From Flavobacteriia bacterium (GTDB lineage: Bacteria > Bacteroidota > Bacteroidia > Flavobacteriales_D > Crocinitomicaceae), in contig CANLGD010000001.1 of assembly GCA_947490145.1 (NCBI GenBank), forward strand, positions 58,580 to 122,579: a stretch of 64,000 nucleotides of DNA. The letters are read 5' to 3'. Positions within the stretch are counted from its first letter, which is position 1; every line of letters begins with the position of its first letter. Positions 1 through 7,886 of this stretch are shown piece after piece. Position numbers and translations under genes: made by a program. The notes under the pieces were generated by a model, which worked only from the letters and a program-made list of their open reading frames with translations, searched no databases and was not told the DNA's origin.

Positions 1-677
1 ACAACATTTTTTGGTTGGTTCATCACAAAAATAATACTTTTAGCCATATCTTCCGTTTTTAGCCAATATTGATGTTCTTTAGAACCTTGTCTTGTAGCAT
101 GAAAATCCGAATCAACCAAGCCAGAATAGATATTGGAAACTTTGATATTAAATGGTCTAACTTCCATTCTCATTGCTGAAGTAAAAGCTTCTTGCGCATA
201 CTTTGTGGCGCAATAAAGCGCCCCAGTATCAAAAACGCGTTTCCCAACATCCGAAATTATAGTTACTATCTGCCCACTTTTTGATTTTTTCATGAAAGGC
301 AAAACTTTTTGAGAAAGAAAAAATGAAGCTTTAACATTTGTTTCAAAAAGTGAATAAAATTCTTCTTCGGTGTATTTTTGTATTGATCCAAAACAACCAA
401 TTCCGACATTGTTAATCAAAAAATCAATTTGCTTGAATTCTTCAATCGTTTTTGAAACTACCAAATCTAAAAAGGATAAATTAGAAATGTCGCCAACAAA
501 AATAGAGCAATTAGATTTTTTTGATTTTAAAATAGTCGCTTGGATTTCTAATAGTTCATTTTCTGAACGAGCAATTAAAATTAAATTGCAAGAATATTCA
601 GCTAATTCTAAGGCTAAAGTTTTTCCAATTCCCTTGGAAGCACCTGTAATTATTATTGTTTTGTTTTTTATGTACAT
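1..677 (-). CDS. Short-chain dehydrogenase/reductase (SDR), C-terminus outside the window
   Basis: Reading the minus strand from the ATG at 677-675 gives a classical SDR. The cofactor loop TGASKGIG lies at about residues 11-18, an NNVG motif (normally NNAG) near 89, and the catalytic YCATK (YxxxK) near 155. The start is the only ATG ahead of the cofactor loop. These enzymes are cytoplasmic NAD(P)H-dependent oxidoreductases; the substrate cannot be told from the sequence. The frame is open to base 1, so about 225 residues are visible and the last 20-40 are missing. It lies about 120 bp downstream of the B12 uptake genes on the same strand, with no sign of a functional link. Confidence 0.93.
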   Translation of the reverse strand, partial: MYIKNKTIIITGASKGIGKTLALELAEYSCNLILIARSENELLEIQATILKSKKSNCSIFVGDISNLSFLDLVVSKTIEEFKQIDFLINNVGIGCFGSIQKYTEEEFYSLFETNVKASFFLSQKVLPFMKKSKSGQIVTIISDVGKRVFDTGALYCATKYAQEAFTSAMRMEVRPFNIKVSNIYSGLVDSDFHATRQGSKEHQYWLKTEDMAKSIIFVMNQPKNV

Positions 678-796
678 CAAATTTATTTTGTGGTTTGAGC
701 TTTCACTTTGCAACCTCAATTATTATTTATTTCGAATAAGTTCGAGGTCGAAAATCGCGACCTTAGACATTTAATTTCTATTTACAAAATTCTAGT

Positions 797-1861
797 TCAA
801 AAAAACAACAAAGAATTTGGATTCAAACCTACTGCAAATTCGCGGATAAAATTTCCTTCTACAGAATATTCTAAAATTTTTCCTGTTGTAGTATAACTTT
901 TTGCATCAGTTAAATAAATTCGATTTGTAGAACTTTCATAATGGATTCCATAAAGCGTTTTTATAGAAGATAAGTCAATTAAATTTGAGTTTGTAAATGA
1001 ATTTGTAGCAACATCGAAAAGACCAATTTTAACTTCTTGATTTGCCTCGTAAGCGAGTAATAATTTATCATTCATTTTTTCTAAAATAAGCGGTTTGAAA
1101 GCATACGTTTCTTCAATTTGCAAAGTTGAAAGATTGATTCTTTTTAATTTTGCAGGAACAGTGGTGAAATTTCCTCTCACAGAAACGAATAAATTATTTC
1201 CAATTATTTCTAGTGCTCCAGGGTTTTTTCCAACAACTATTCTTGATGTTTCTATAGAATTTTGAGGATTTATTACTGAAATAGTTGAATCATAAACTGG
1301 ATTGTTTAAACCGCCAGAATTCGAAACAAAAATTGAATTACTGGAAGAAATAAGTTGATCTGGATTTAATCCAACTGGAATTCGGCTTTGGATTTCAAGG
1401 GAATTTGTATCAATCACATCAACAAAACCATCAAAACAAGTCACAAAAGCTTTGCTTCCCCAAAAAGCAATTGATCTTGGCTGTTTGGATTGATTTCCAT
1501 TTAAAAAACTGATTTGTTTGATCGATTTTCCTGTTTTTGCGTCCAAAACTTCAACGGTGCTTGAAACATTTACAACAATATAAATTTTTCCACCATAACG
1601 TTTCATATCATTTCCAGTGTCGCCCAAATTTCGTCCTGCTTTTTGCTCAAAAAAATCAGTTGAAATACTTAAATCAGCTAAATTTATCCAAGCTAAATTT
1701 GAATTGTTCAATTGAAATAATCCTTCATTTAGAACTAAAATTCCGTTTTTCAATTCCTCAGAAATGATTATTGGTTCCTCAATTTTATCTTTTTTGCAGG
1801 AGGAAAAACCTAACAGTAAAATAAAATTTAAGGAAAAACAAAGCAAATTAAATTTTTTCAA
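797..1861 (-). CDS. YncE/DUF5074-like beta-propeller lipoprotein, likely BtuG-type B12-binding surface protein
   Basis: Third gene after the cobalamin riboswitch. I choose the TTG at 1861: it gives a textbook lipoprotein signal (MKKFNLLCFSLNF..., lipobox ending FSSC) followed by KKDK. The ATG at 1972 would add 37 residues encoded by an intergenic repeat and overlap the upstream stop codon. The mature part has repeated blades such as VEVLDAKTGKSIKQI and VDVIDTNSLEIQSRIPVG, the pattern of YncE-like seven-bladed propellers. In Bacteroides, BtuG is a propeller lipoprotein that caps BtuB and captures B12 with very high affinity. Here the riboswitch and the adjacent TonB receptor support the same role, but this is inference from fold and position. 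Confidence 0.8.
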   Translation of the reverse strand: MKKFNLLCFSLNFILLLGFSSCKKDKIEEPIIISEELKNGILVLNEGLFQLNNSNLAWINLADLSISTDFFEQKAGRNLGDTGNDMKRYGGKIYIVVNVSSTVEVLDAKTGKSIKQISFLNGNQSKQPRSIAFWGSKAFVTCFDGFVDVIDTNSLEIQSRIPVGLNPDQLISSSNSIFVSNSGGLNNPVYDSTISVINPQNSIETSRIVVGKNPGALEIIGNNLFVSVRGNFTTVPAKLKRINLSTLQIEETYAFKPLILEKMNDKLLLAYEANQEVKIGLFDVATNSFTNSNLIDLSSIKTLYGIHYESSTNRIYLTDAKSYTTTGKILEYSVEGNFIREFAVGLNPNSLLFF

Positions 1862-1938
1862 ATCGAGGCTTTTTAAAAATTTAATTTTTGAGTTAGCTAT
1901 GGCTAAAGATAAAAATAAATTTTTAAAATAACGATGAG
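1859..1938 (-). repeat. Intergenic hairpin repeat, copy A
   Basis: About 80 bp of A/T-rich imperfect palindrome between the TonB receptor and the beta-propeller gene. Read on the minus strand it begins with CATCGTTATTTTAAAAATTT, has a TTAGC..GCTAA centre, and ends with TTTAAAAAGCCTCGATTTG. It closely matches copy B at 5091-5160. The final TTG of the repeat coincides with the proposed start codon of the propeller gene. Confidence 0.8.
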
Positions 1939-1958
1939 TTAAGAAATTTGAATTTGTT

Positions 1959-3920
1959 TTAATTAAATCCATAGCTTATTGAGATTAAATAGTTAATTCC
2001 GGGCATTGCATAATTTCGGATGTAAGAATATGATTGATTTAAACAGTTTTTGACTGAAAAAGAATAACGCAAATTTGATTTCTGAATTTTTTGTTTGAAA
2101 AATAATGAGAAATCAAATGTGTAAAACTGTTGAACTTCATTACTTTTGATATTCTCATTCAATGCATAACGCAAAGAATTGTAATATCCGTTCACATTTA
2201 AACCACAATTTTTATATTGAAAAGAGAAATTTGCATTTAAAATATGTTTGGGCAAATAGGCTAATTGATGTCTGTAAGTTGCTGATTTTTTGTCAGAAAC
2301 ATCAGTAATATCTTGAAAAGTGTAAGATAAACTTGTAAGAAAATTAATTTTATTATTAAAATCTCTTTCGTGAGAAAGTTGTAAGTCAAAACCCAAAACG
2401 CGAGCTTTTCCAACATTTTGAATTGACCAAATGAATAAATTTTTAGTAGGAATAGCCACGATTTTGTTTTCAACTAAATTGGAATAGCCATCAAAAACAA
2501 TGTTTAAAATATTATTTTTAATATTGAACATATAATTTGTTCCAATATTAAATTGATTGGCAATTTCAGGTTTTAAATGTGAATTACCAATTTGATTGTA
2601 ATACATTTCATTAAAATTTGGCATTCTAAATGTTCTTTTTAGAGAAAATTTTAATGTACCTAAAAAAGAAATTGGGCTCGAAGAAAAAATCAATAATGTA
2701 GGATTGAAATTGAATTTTTGATACGTATTTGTATCATTTATTTGTTGATTGTAAACATGTTGCAATCCCAAAGAGAAAGCATAATTCCATTTGTAATTTA
2801 AATCTTTTGTTAAATCAACAAAAACTTTTGAATGAAATCGTTGAATTCCAGTGCCGAAATTTTCTGAATTTTTCAACAATGAATAATTTTCTTCTAAACC
2901 AAAATTGAATTTTAATCTATTCAGAACAATTTTTCTAAAAACTGTTCCAAGAGAAATGTTAGAATTAAAATACGTTGATTTCAGATAACCTTGTGGATTC
3001 AAATATCCAGAATCAAGGTAAATTAATTCATCGTAGCGAGCTGACAAATAAGTTCTTGAAAGGGTCTTTTTTATATTAAAAATATAATCTCCGTTTAATG
3101 TGACATTTTTATTTTTCAAATATTGATTTGCTGTTGGATTGTATAAAATCACAGCTCCTGGCAAACCTTTGTCAGAAAAATTAGATAAAAGTTGAAATTT
3201 TAAGCGACTTTTTGCATTAATCTGATATCCATAACTCAATCCGGAATAAAATTCTTGTAGCTCATTATTTGTTCTAGTTAAATCGTCTGTTTCAGAATAA
3301 TTTGCAACTTTAAAAGGGAAATTTCCATTTGCTTCTCTATATTTTCCAAAAAGTGATAGATACATTTTTTTTCGATTCCATTTTGTGCTCAAATATGAAT
3401 CTGTTTGACCAAAAGAACCAATTTTGAAATTTGATTTTAGTTGAAAGGTGTCAAGAGAAAATTGATTCTCAAAAGTTGTAAGTTTTAAATTATTTGCAGT
3501 AAAAAAAGCTGAAACGACTTCCAAATTTTCACTTGAATTTTGAAAAGTAAATGTTAATTCTTTTAAATTTTCTATTTGAATCGTACTCAAATCTAATTGA
3601 GAAGTTTGTGCATTTTGAATCAAAAAACCATCAACAATGATTCCGGAATGAGTTCCATTTATTCCCCTTGCAGAAATGGTTTTCATTCCACCTAAACCGC
3701 CATAATTTTTCAATGAAATCCCTGGGACATTTCGTAATAAATCACCTAAATCTTCTGGTTGACGTTTTAGAATATCATCTCTGTATAATTTGAAATCAAT
3801 TTTTGGTTTTAAGCGCAATGATAAATCAAAGACTTGAATTTCTTCCAATTCTTGTTCCTTAACCTGCGAAAAAGTCAGGTTTGAAAGGAATAAAATGGAT
3901 ATGAGAATTACTTTTTTCAC
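1959..3920 (-). CDS. btuB: TonB-dependent outer-membrane receptor, BtuB-like (cobalamin uptake)
   Basis: A 653-residue receptor. An N-terminal signal peptide (ends LTFSQ) is followed by a TonB-box-like stretch (EIQVFDLS), a plug domain containing LGDLLRNVPGISLKNYGG and ARGINGTHSGIIVDG, and a C-terminal barrel ending in an aromatic/asparagine residue pair. I start at the GTG at 3920, which yields MKKVILISILFLSNLTFSQ. The ATG at 3950 lies inside a strong terminator-like hairpin and is less likely. Second gene of the cobalamin-riboswitch operon, so B12 or another corrinoid is the expected ligand. The family imports ligand into the periplasm using TonB energy. No BtuF/C/D genes are visible in the window. 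Confidence 0.88.
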   Translation of the reverse strand: MKKVILISILFLSNLTFSQVKEQELEEIQVFDLSLRLKPKIDFKLYRDDILKRQPEDLGDLLRNVPGISLKNYGGLGGMKTISARGINGTHSGIIVDGFLIQNAQTSQLDLSTIQIENLKELTFTFQNSSENLEVVSAFFTANNLKLTTFENQFSLDTFQLKSNFKIGSFGQTDSYLSTKWNRKKMYLSLFGKYREANGNFPFKVANYSETDDLTRTNNELQEFYSGLSYGYQINAKSRLKFQLLSNFSDKGLPGAVILYNPTANQYLKNKNVTLNGDYIFNIKKTLSRTYLSARYDELIYLDSGYLNPQGYLKSTYFNSNISLGTVFRKIVLNRLKFNFGLEENYSLLKNSENFGTGIQRFHSKVFVDLTKDLNYKWNYAFSLGLQHVYNQQINDTNTYQKFNFNPTLLIFSSSPISFLGTLKFSLKRTFRMPNFNEMYYNQIGNSHLKPEIANQFNIGTNYMFNIKNNILNIVFDGYSNLVENKIVAIPTKNLFIWSIQNVGKARVLGFDLQLSHERDFNNKINFLTSLSYTFQDITDVSDKKSATYRHQLAYLPKHILNANFSFQYKNCGLNVNGYYNSLRYALNENIKSNEVQQFYTFDFSLFFKQKIQKSNLRYSFSVKNCLNQSYSYIRNYAMPGINYLISISYGFN

Positions 3921-3927
3921 AAAAATA

Positions 3928-3959
3928 AACTGTCGCTTGAATTGTTTCAAGCGACAGTT
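3928..3959 (-). terminator. Terminator-like hairpin between DUF4465 gene and btuB
   Basis: A perfect 13-bp stem, AACTGTCGCTTGA paired with TCAAGCGACAGTT around a 6-base loop. On the minus strand it is followed by a T-rich run (TTATTTTTG). It starts 9 bases after the stop of the DUF4465 gene and ends just before the GTG start of the receptor. It should reduce read-through, making the first gene more abundant than the receptor. Confidence 0.75.
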
Positions 3960-3967
3960 AGATTTAA

Positions 3968-4945
3968 TTACTTTATGATTTTTTGCGTTGAAACAAGACC
4001 TTTGTTTTCAATGTTTATGAAATAAATTCCTGCTTCAAAAGCTGAAAAATCAATTTGTGTAAATTCAGAATGATTTGAACTAAACAATATTTTTCCTTCC
4101 AAATTTGAAAGCGTTAATTTACCTTCAGAACCTTTGACAGTTAATACAGAATTAACAGGATTTGGATAAATTTCAAATGCAGTTTTTGATAATTCATTCG
4201 TTGCTAGAGTTTCTGAATAATTCAAATTATCTAACGCTAAGTAAGTTGGTGTATTGATGTAACCAAAAGACATATCCGTAGATTCAAAACGGAAAGTAAG
4301 GTGTTTTACGACTCCCAAAGGACTTAAGTCAACATTTGTAAAAGAATCTAAAATGTAAGCATTTGTGCCTTGAAAATCAGCTAAATAAAATAAAACTGAA
4401 TCCGTGTGAGTCATCGAAGTATTCATTCCGATAATCCAAACACGCAAAAAATCTTCTCCATTTGTTCCATCATCAACACCTGCTGCATTTAATGGTGAGC
4501 CAAAAACTTTAGCGTAAGCATCACCTGAAATCATTGATTTTGCAGCATAAGTTGTATTGTTGATTTTAACAGAATCCATTTGAACGATGTTTGAAAAGGT
4601 AATCAAAGCTTCAGGATAAAGTACAGCGTATTTTTGACTTGAATTTGCGCCAGATCCAGAAAAGGAGGAATATTGATTCGCGTAACCTGGAGTTAAAGCA
4701 TCGGTCATATTAGAAACAGAAAAACCATTCCATCCGAAAAATCCACCACCAAAATCAGTATAAACATTAGAGAAATTTGCAGCACTTGCGCCACCATTTA
4801 TTGTAAATGTTCCAACATTATCAGAACCATTGTAAAAAGTGTCCGCTTGAGAAAGCGCGAAATTTTCGAAATCAACAGTGTTTTGTTGTGAGAAACTAAG
4901 TGCAGTTGAGCCTGCGACAAAAATTGAAAATAATAATTTTTTCAT
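3968..4945 (-). CDS. DUF4465 secreted protein with type IX sorting tail (BtuH-like candidate)
   Basis: First gene after the cobalamin riboswitch, 325 aa. A signal peptide (ends ALSFSQ) is followed by a DUF4465-type domain with typical strings GWNGFSVSNMTD, TPGYANQYSSFSG and KYAVLYPE. The last ~80 residues (EIYPNPVNSVLTV... ending GLVSTQKIIK) are a Por-type C-terminal sorting domain, so the protein is exported by the type IX system to the surface or medium. I recall B12-locus surface proteins (BtuG, BtuH) in Bacteroides as lipoproteins. A binding role for corrinoids here is inferred from the riboswitch and neighbours, not from known binding residues. Confidence 0.85.
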   Translation of the reverse strand: MKKLLFSIFVAGSTALSFSQQNTVDFENFALSQADTFYNGSDNVGTFTINGGASAANFSNVYTDFGGGFFGWNGFSVSNMTDALTPGYANQYSSFSGSGANSSQKYAVLYPEALITFSNIVQMDSVKINNTTYAAKSMISGDAYAKVFGSPLNAAGVDDGTNGEDFLRVWIIGMNTSMTHTDSVLFYLADFQGTNAYILDSFTNVDLSPLGVVKHLTFRFESTDMSFGYINTPTYLALDNLNYSETLATNELSKTAFEIYPNPVNSVLTVKGSEGKLTLSNLEGKILFSSNHSEFTQIDFSAFEAGIYFINIENKGLVSTQKIIK

Positions 4946-5090
4946 AACTTAAATAAAATAAAAAAGTTGAAAAAATCAGAAAAATTGATTTAACGCAAAC
5001 GCCGTGCACTGCGAATGAACTAAGTCGGACTTTAATCTGAAGTCTTCATTAATAAAAATAGACCTTTATAAAAATCTCAACTCTTCGTTA

Positions 5091-5160
5091 TTTTAAAAAT
5101 TCAATTTTTTCATTAGCCTTAGCTAACTCAAAAATAGATTATTTAAAAAGCCTCAATTTG
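5091..5160 (+). repeat. Intergenic hairpin repeat, copy B
   Basis: Same family as copy A, opposite orientation. It starts CTTCGTTATTTTAAAAATT, has the centre TTAGCCTTAGCTAACTC, and ends TTTAAAAAGCCTCAATTTG. It lies between the cobalamin riboswitch and the first gene of the B12 operon, so it is part of that transcript's leader. Confidence 0.8.
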
Positions 5161-5189
5161 AGAATTTTAAAAATGTCTAAAACTATTTT

Positions 5190-5370
5190 TAGCAGGTATT
5201 CTGACTTGTTCCAATACTTTTTCGTCTTCCCATCTGTTTAGGACAGTGATTTTTCGGTTTTGACACCGAGAAAAAGTTTTTGAGAACTTACAGCTGCAGA
5301 TACAGTTCCTGATTTACACAGGATTCCCTTTTAACTATCCACCGAGGCGGATTACTAAAAACCGTTGCAA
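5190..5370 (-). ncRNA. Cobalamin (adenosylcobalamin) riboswitch
   Basis: The minus strand shows the class signature in order: AAAAGGGAATCCTGTG, then AAATCAGGAACTGT, CTGCAGCTGTAAG, a CACTGTCC segment, GATGGGAAG, and the B12 box AGTCAGAATACCTGC at 5192-5206. Its peripheral stem begins near 5366. It sits about 245 bp upstream of the DUF4465 gene in the same orientation, so B12 should repress the three-gene uptake operon. The long space between aptamer and gene contains repeat copy B and a small inverted repeat at about 5030-5048 (GACTT/AAGTC) that could form part of the expression platform. Confidence 0.95.
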
Positions 5371-5514
5371 AGATAGTATTTTTTTGTTTAATTGAGAATT
5401 TACTTTTAGAAGATTCTTTTTACTTTAGGACATTATTCTTTTGAAGAATATTTTAAAGTTTTCTTCTTTTTAACACATAGGAAAATAGAAAACATCGTTT
5501 TTTAATTTAATTTA

Positions 5515-5558
5515 AAAACAAAAATGGCTAATCCAATTAGTTGAAGTAGCCATTTTAA
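5515..5558 (-). terminator. Rho-independent terminator after the M16 genes
   Basis: Perfect 10-bp stem AAAATGGCTA (5521-5530) with TAGCCATTTT (5547-5556). On the minus strand it is followed by TTTTTGTTTTT. It lies 20 bases after the stop of the M16-like gene. Confidence 0.85.
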
Positions 5559-5578
5559 CTTTTAAGAAATACAAATGT

Positions 5579-7720
5579 TTATTTGAAATTACTACCGTCT
5601 ATTTTTGCATTAATTTCTAATACTTTAACAGTTCCTTCTAAAGTCATTCCACCAACCATCATGGCAGCTTTTTGAGGGAAAACAAATCCATTAACAGATT
5701 TAAAATCGTCAAATGAAGTTGCAGTTTCTTCACCTTCAGCAACTTGAATTGATTTCACTTTGTAGAATGTTTTTACGTCGTAATAATCAAATTTATCCGC
5801 TTGACCGTCATTGATTTTTAAAACGTAATAATCTTTTCCGTTAACAGTTTCAATTCCTGTTAATTCATAAATCATTCCGCTAGTTGCGTAATTTAATTCT
5901 GGGAAAATACCGATTGATTTTTTCTTTGCAGCAATTTCTTCAGCTGACATTGCAGTTTTTCCAGTTTGCATGTTAGAACTTTCACCTGCAGTTCCATCAA
6001 AAAATGATTTTTGAACAACCATTCCTTGCATTTCCATTTTCATGGCATCCTTATTTGGAGCTTGGAAAAGTGTTGTCATTTTTAATGCTCCTGGAAAAGC
6101 AGAACTAGTTAATTCTAATTCTTGCTTCATAGATTTTACTTTCGCAATTTTCTTTTCGGCAGCTTTTAAAGTTGTTGTTTCTGTAACTGCAAAAATATAT
6201 TGTTCAATCAATTGATCTTTCGTAATGTCAGCTTTTTTCGTATCAACAATTTCTTGAGCAAATGCATCTAAAAATTCAATTTTACCATCTGTATCAAAAA
6301 CTTTCAATTTGTTAACGATTTCTTCATTTCCAACAACAACAATGTTACAGTTGTTTGCGGTGAAATATTTTTTCGCCATTTCTAAAATTGTCCCTTTATC
6401 AACTGCTTCAAGACGTTTCAAATAAGTTTGATAATAGTCTTTTGGTAATTTATTTTGAATGATATTCAAAGCAAAACGAGCAATTGTTGACGGACTTTCT
6501 AATGAGCGAGCGAAACCACCAGCCATCGAAGATTTTGTTAAACTTAATTCTTCATCAGTAACCATTTCGTTCGTAATTTTACTCAATTCTGATAAAATCT
6601 GAACAATTGCGCTATCAGTAACATCATTTCTAAAATTTCCTGACGCAGAAAACCAAGAACCATTGTCCGTAATACTAATTCTTGAATTACATCCGTAAGT
6701 ATAGGCGTGTTTTTCCCTTAAATTTTGCATCAAACGAGATTTAAAAGCACCACCACCCATGATTGTATTCAAAACCGTCAATGGAATTTGATTCATGTCT
6801 CCTGGTTTCATAATCACAGGAAAAGAAATTGAAATTGTTGATTGAACAGCTCCTGGTTTTTTAACGAAAATTACACGATTTCCTTTATTAAAAGTTCCGT
6901 TTCCTAAATCTGCTTTTGAATTTTGAACTCCTTTCCAGTTTCCGAAATAAGTATTTACTAATTTTATTGCTTCTTCCTTGTTAATATCGCCAACGATAAC
7001 GATATAACTTCCAGTTGGTGTAAAGGTATTTTTGTAATAATTTACAACATCTTCTCTCGTAATTGCAGCTAAAGTTGCTTCCGTCATAACCTCTCCATAC
7101 GGATGATTTGTGAAATTCACTTTTGACTCAACATTACTTGCAATTTGATCTGGACTAGATTTCGCAGATAACAAACTTGATTCTTGTTGTTTTACAATTC
7201 TGTCAAATTCTGATTGTGGGAAATTTGCATTCATCACAACATCAGCATAAACATCCATTGCTTTTGATAAATGCTTAGTTAAACAAGCCAAAAAGATTGA
7301 CTCTGAACCAGCGTTTATCGAAGCACCAATGTAATCGATTTCAGAATCTAAAACATCTTTCGTTCGATTTGTAGTTCCTGACATCAATAATTGTCCAGCG
7401 ATTTCAGATACTCCTGCTTTGTTTCCTTCTAATTTTGGATCAGATCCTGTAACTAAATTAATTGAAACACGAGGTAATTTATGGTTTTCAGATAAAACTA
7501 CTGTAATACCATTTCCTGTTGTGAAAACTTCTGAATCTTTGATGTTGATAATTGGTGCAATTCCAGCTTTTGGACGAATTGCTCTGTCCAAAGGTTCTTG
7601 CGTTTTAGTTACAACTTTAGTTGTTGCACCTTTTTTGACTGTTGTTTTAGTTTTTACAACTTGTGCAAAAGCAGCCAAATTGAAAGCTAAAAGAAAAGAA
7701 AATATGATTATTTTTTTCAT
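5579..7720 (-). CDS. M16 peptidase-like protein without zinc motif, C-terminal LolA-like extension
   Basis: 713 aa with a Sec signal peptide (ends NLAAFAQ). Residues ~65-490 form two M16 lobes (VVLSENHKLPRVSINL..., QESSLLSAKSSPDQIA, and the second-lobe GGGAFKSRLMQNLREKHAYTYG). The HxxEH zinc motif expected near the first lobe is absent: the place reads GVSEIAGQLL. It is therefore probably the non-catalytic partner of the next gene, as in other periplasmic M16 pairs. Residues ~510-713 add a beta-rich domain (GIETVNGKDYYVLKIN, DYYDVKTFYKVKSIQ) resembling outer-membrane lipoprotein-sorting protein folds. It is cotranscribed with the catalytic gene and ends at a strong terminator. Confidence 0.88.
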   Translation of the reverse strand: MKKIIIFSFLLAFNLAAFAQVVKTKTTVKKGATTKVVTKTQEPLDRAIRPKAGIAPIINIKDSEVFTTGNGITVVLSENHKLPRVSINLVTGSDPKLEGNKAGVSEIAGQLLMSGTTNRTKDVLDSEIDYIGASINAGSESIFLACLTKHLSKAMDVYADVVMNANFPQSEFDRIVKQQESSLLSAKSSPDQIASNVESKVNFTNHPYGEVMTEATLAAITREDVVNYYKNTFTPTGSYIVIVGDINKEEAIKLVNTYFGNWKGVQNSKADLGNGTFNKGNRVIFVKKPGAVQSTISISFPVIMKPGDMNQIPLTVLNTIMGGGAFKSRLMQNLREKHAYTYGCNSRISITDNGSWFSASGNFRNDVTDSAIVQILSELSKITNEMVTDEELSLTKSSMAGGFARSLESPSTIARFALNIIQNKLPKDYYQTYLKRLEAVDKGTILEMAKKYFTANNCNIVVVGNEEIVNKLKVFDTDGKIEFLDAFAQEIVDTKKADITKDQLIEQYIFAVTETTTLKAAEKKIAKVKSMKQELELTSSAFPGALKMTTLFQAPNKDAMKMEMQGMVVQKSFFDGTAGESSNMQTGKTAMSAEEIAAKKKSIGIFPELNYATSGMIYELTGIETVNGKDYYVLKINDGQADKFDYYDVKTFYKVKSIQVAEGEETATSFDDFKSVNGFVFPQKAAMMVGGMTLEGTVKVLEINAKIDGSNFK

Positions 7721-7760
7721 GATAATTTTAATTTTAAATAACTTAATATCTTGTTTAATC

Positions 7761-7886
7761 TTAAAGTTAGTTTAGAATGTTTGAATTCGAGGCACTTTAA
7801 AAGTTGAAAAGTTTGAGTCCGCCTTTGTGGATGATAAATTTTTCACTTAAAGTAACGATGAAGTCGAATTTTCTGACTAACTTTAA
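7761..7886. repeat. Large intergenic hairpin repeat, copy D
   Basis: About 126 bp between the two M16 genes. The ends TTAAAGTTAGT and ACTAACTTTAA pair, and AATTCGA/TCGAATT and ACTTTAA/TTAAAGT nest inside. On the minus strand it carries the family ends CATCGTTACTTTAA and GTGCCTCGAATTC. The right end covers the stop codon of the catalytic M16 gene (7883-7885), so the hairpin starts at the end of that ORF. Confidence 0.75.

Noticed and set aside
744..765. Inverted repeat AGGTCG..CGACCT as a terminator after the propeller gene
   Set aside because: The stem is short and no T-run follows on the minus strand; left unannotated.
370..774. 134-codon open frame on the plus strand
   Set aside because: It runs antisense to a clear SDR gene; the SDR motifs on the minus strand explain the open frame.
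1862..1972. N-terminal extension of the beta-propeller lipoprotein from ATG 1972
   Set aside because: The extension is encoded by an intergenic repeat that also occurs at 5091-5160, overlaps the btuB stop, and would bury the lipoprotein signal.
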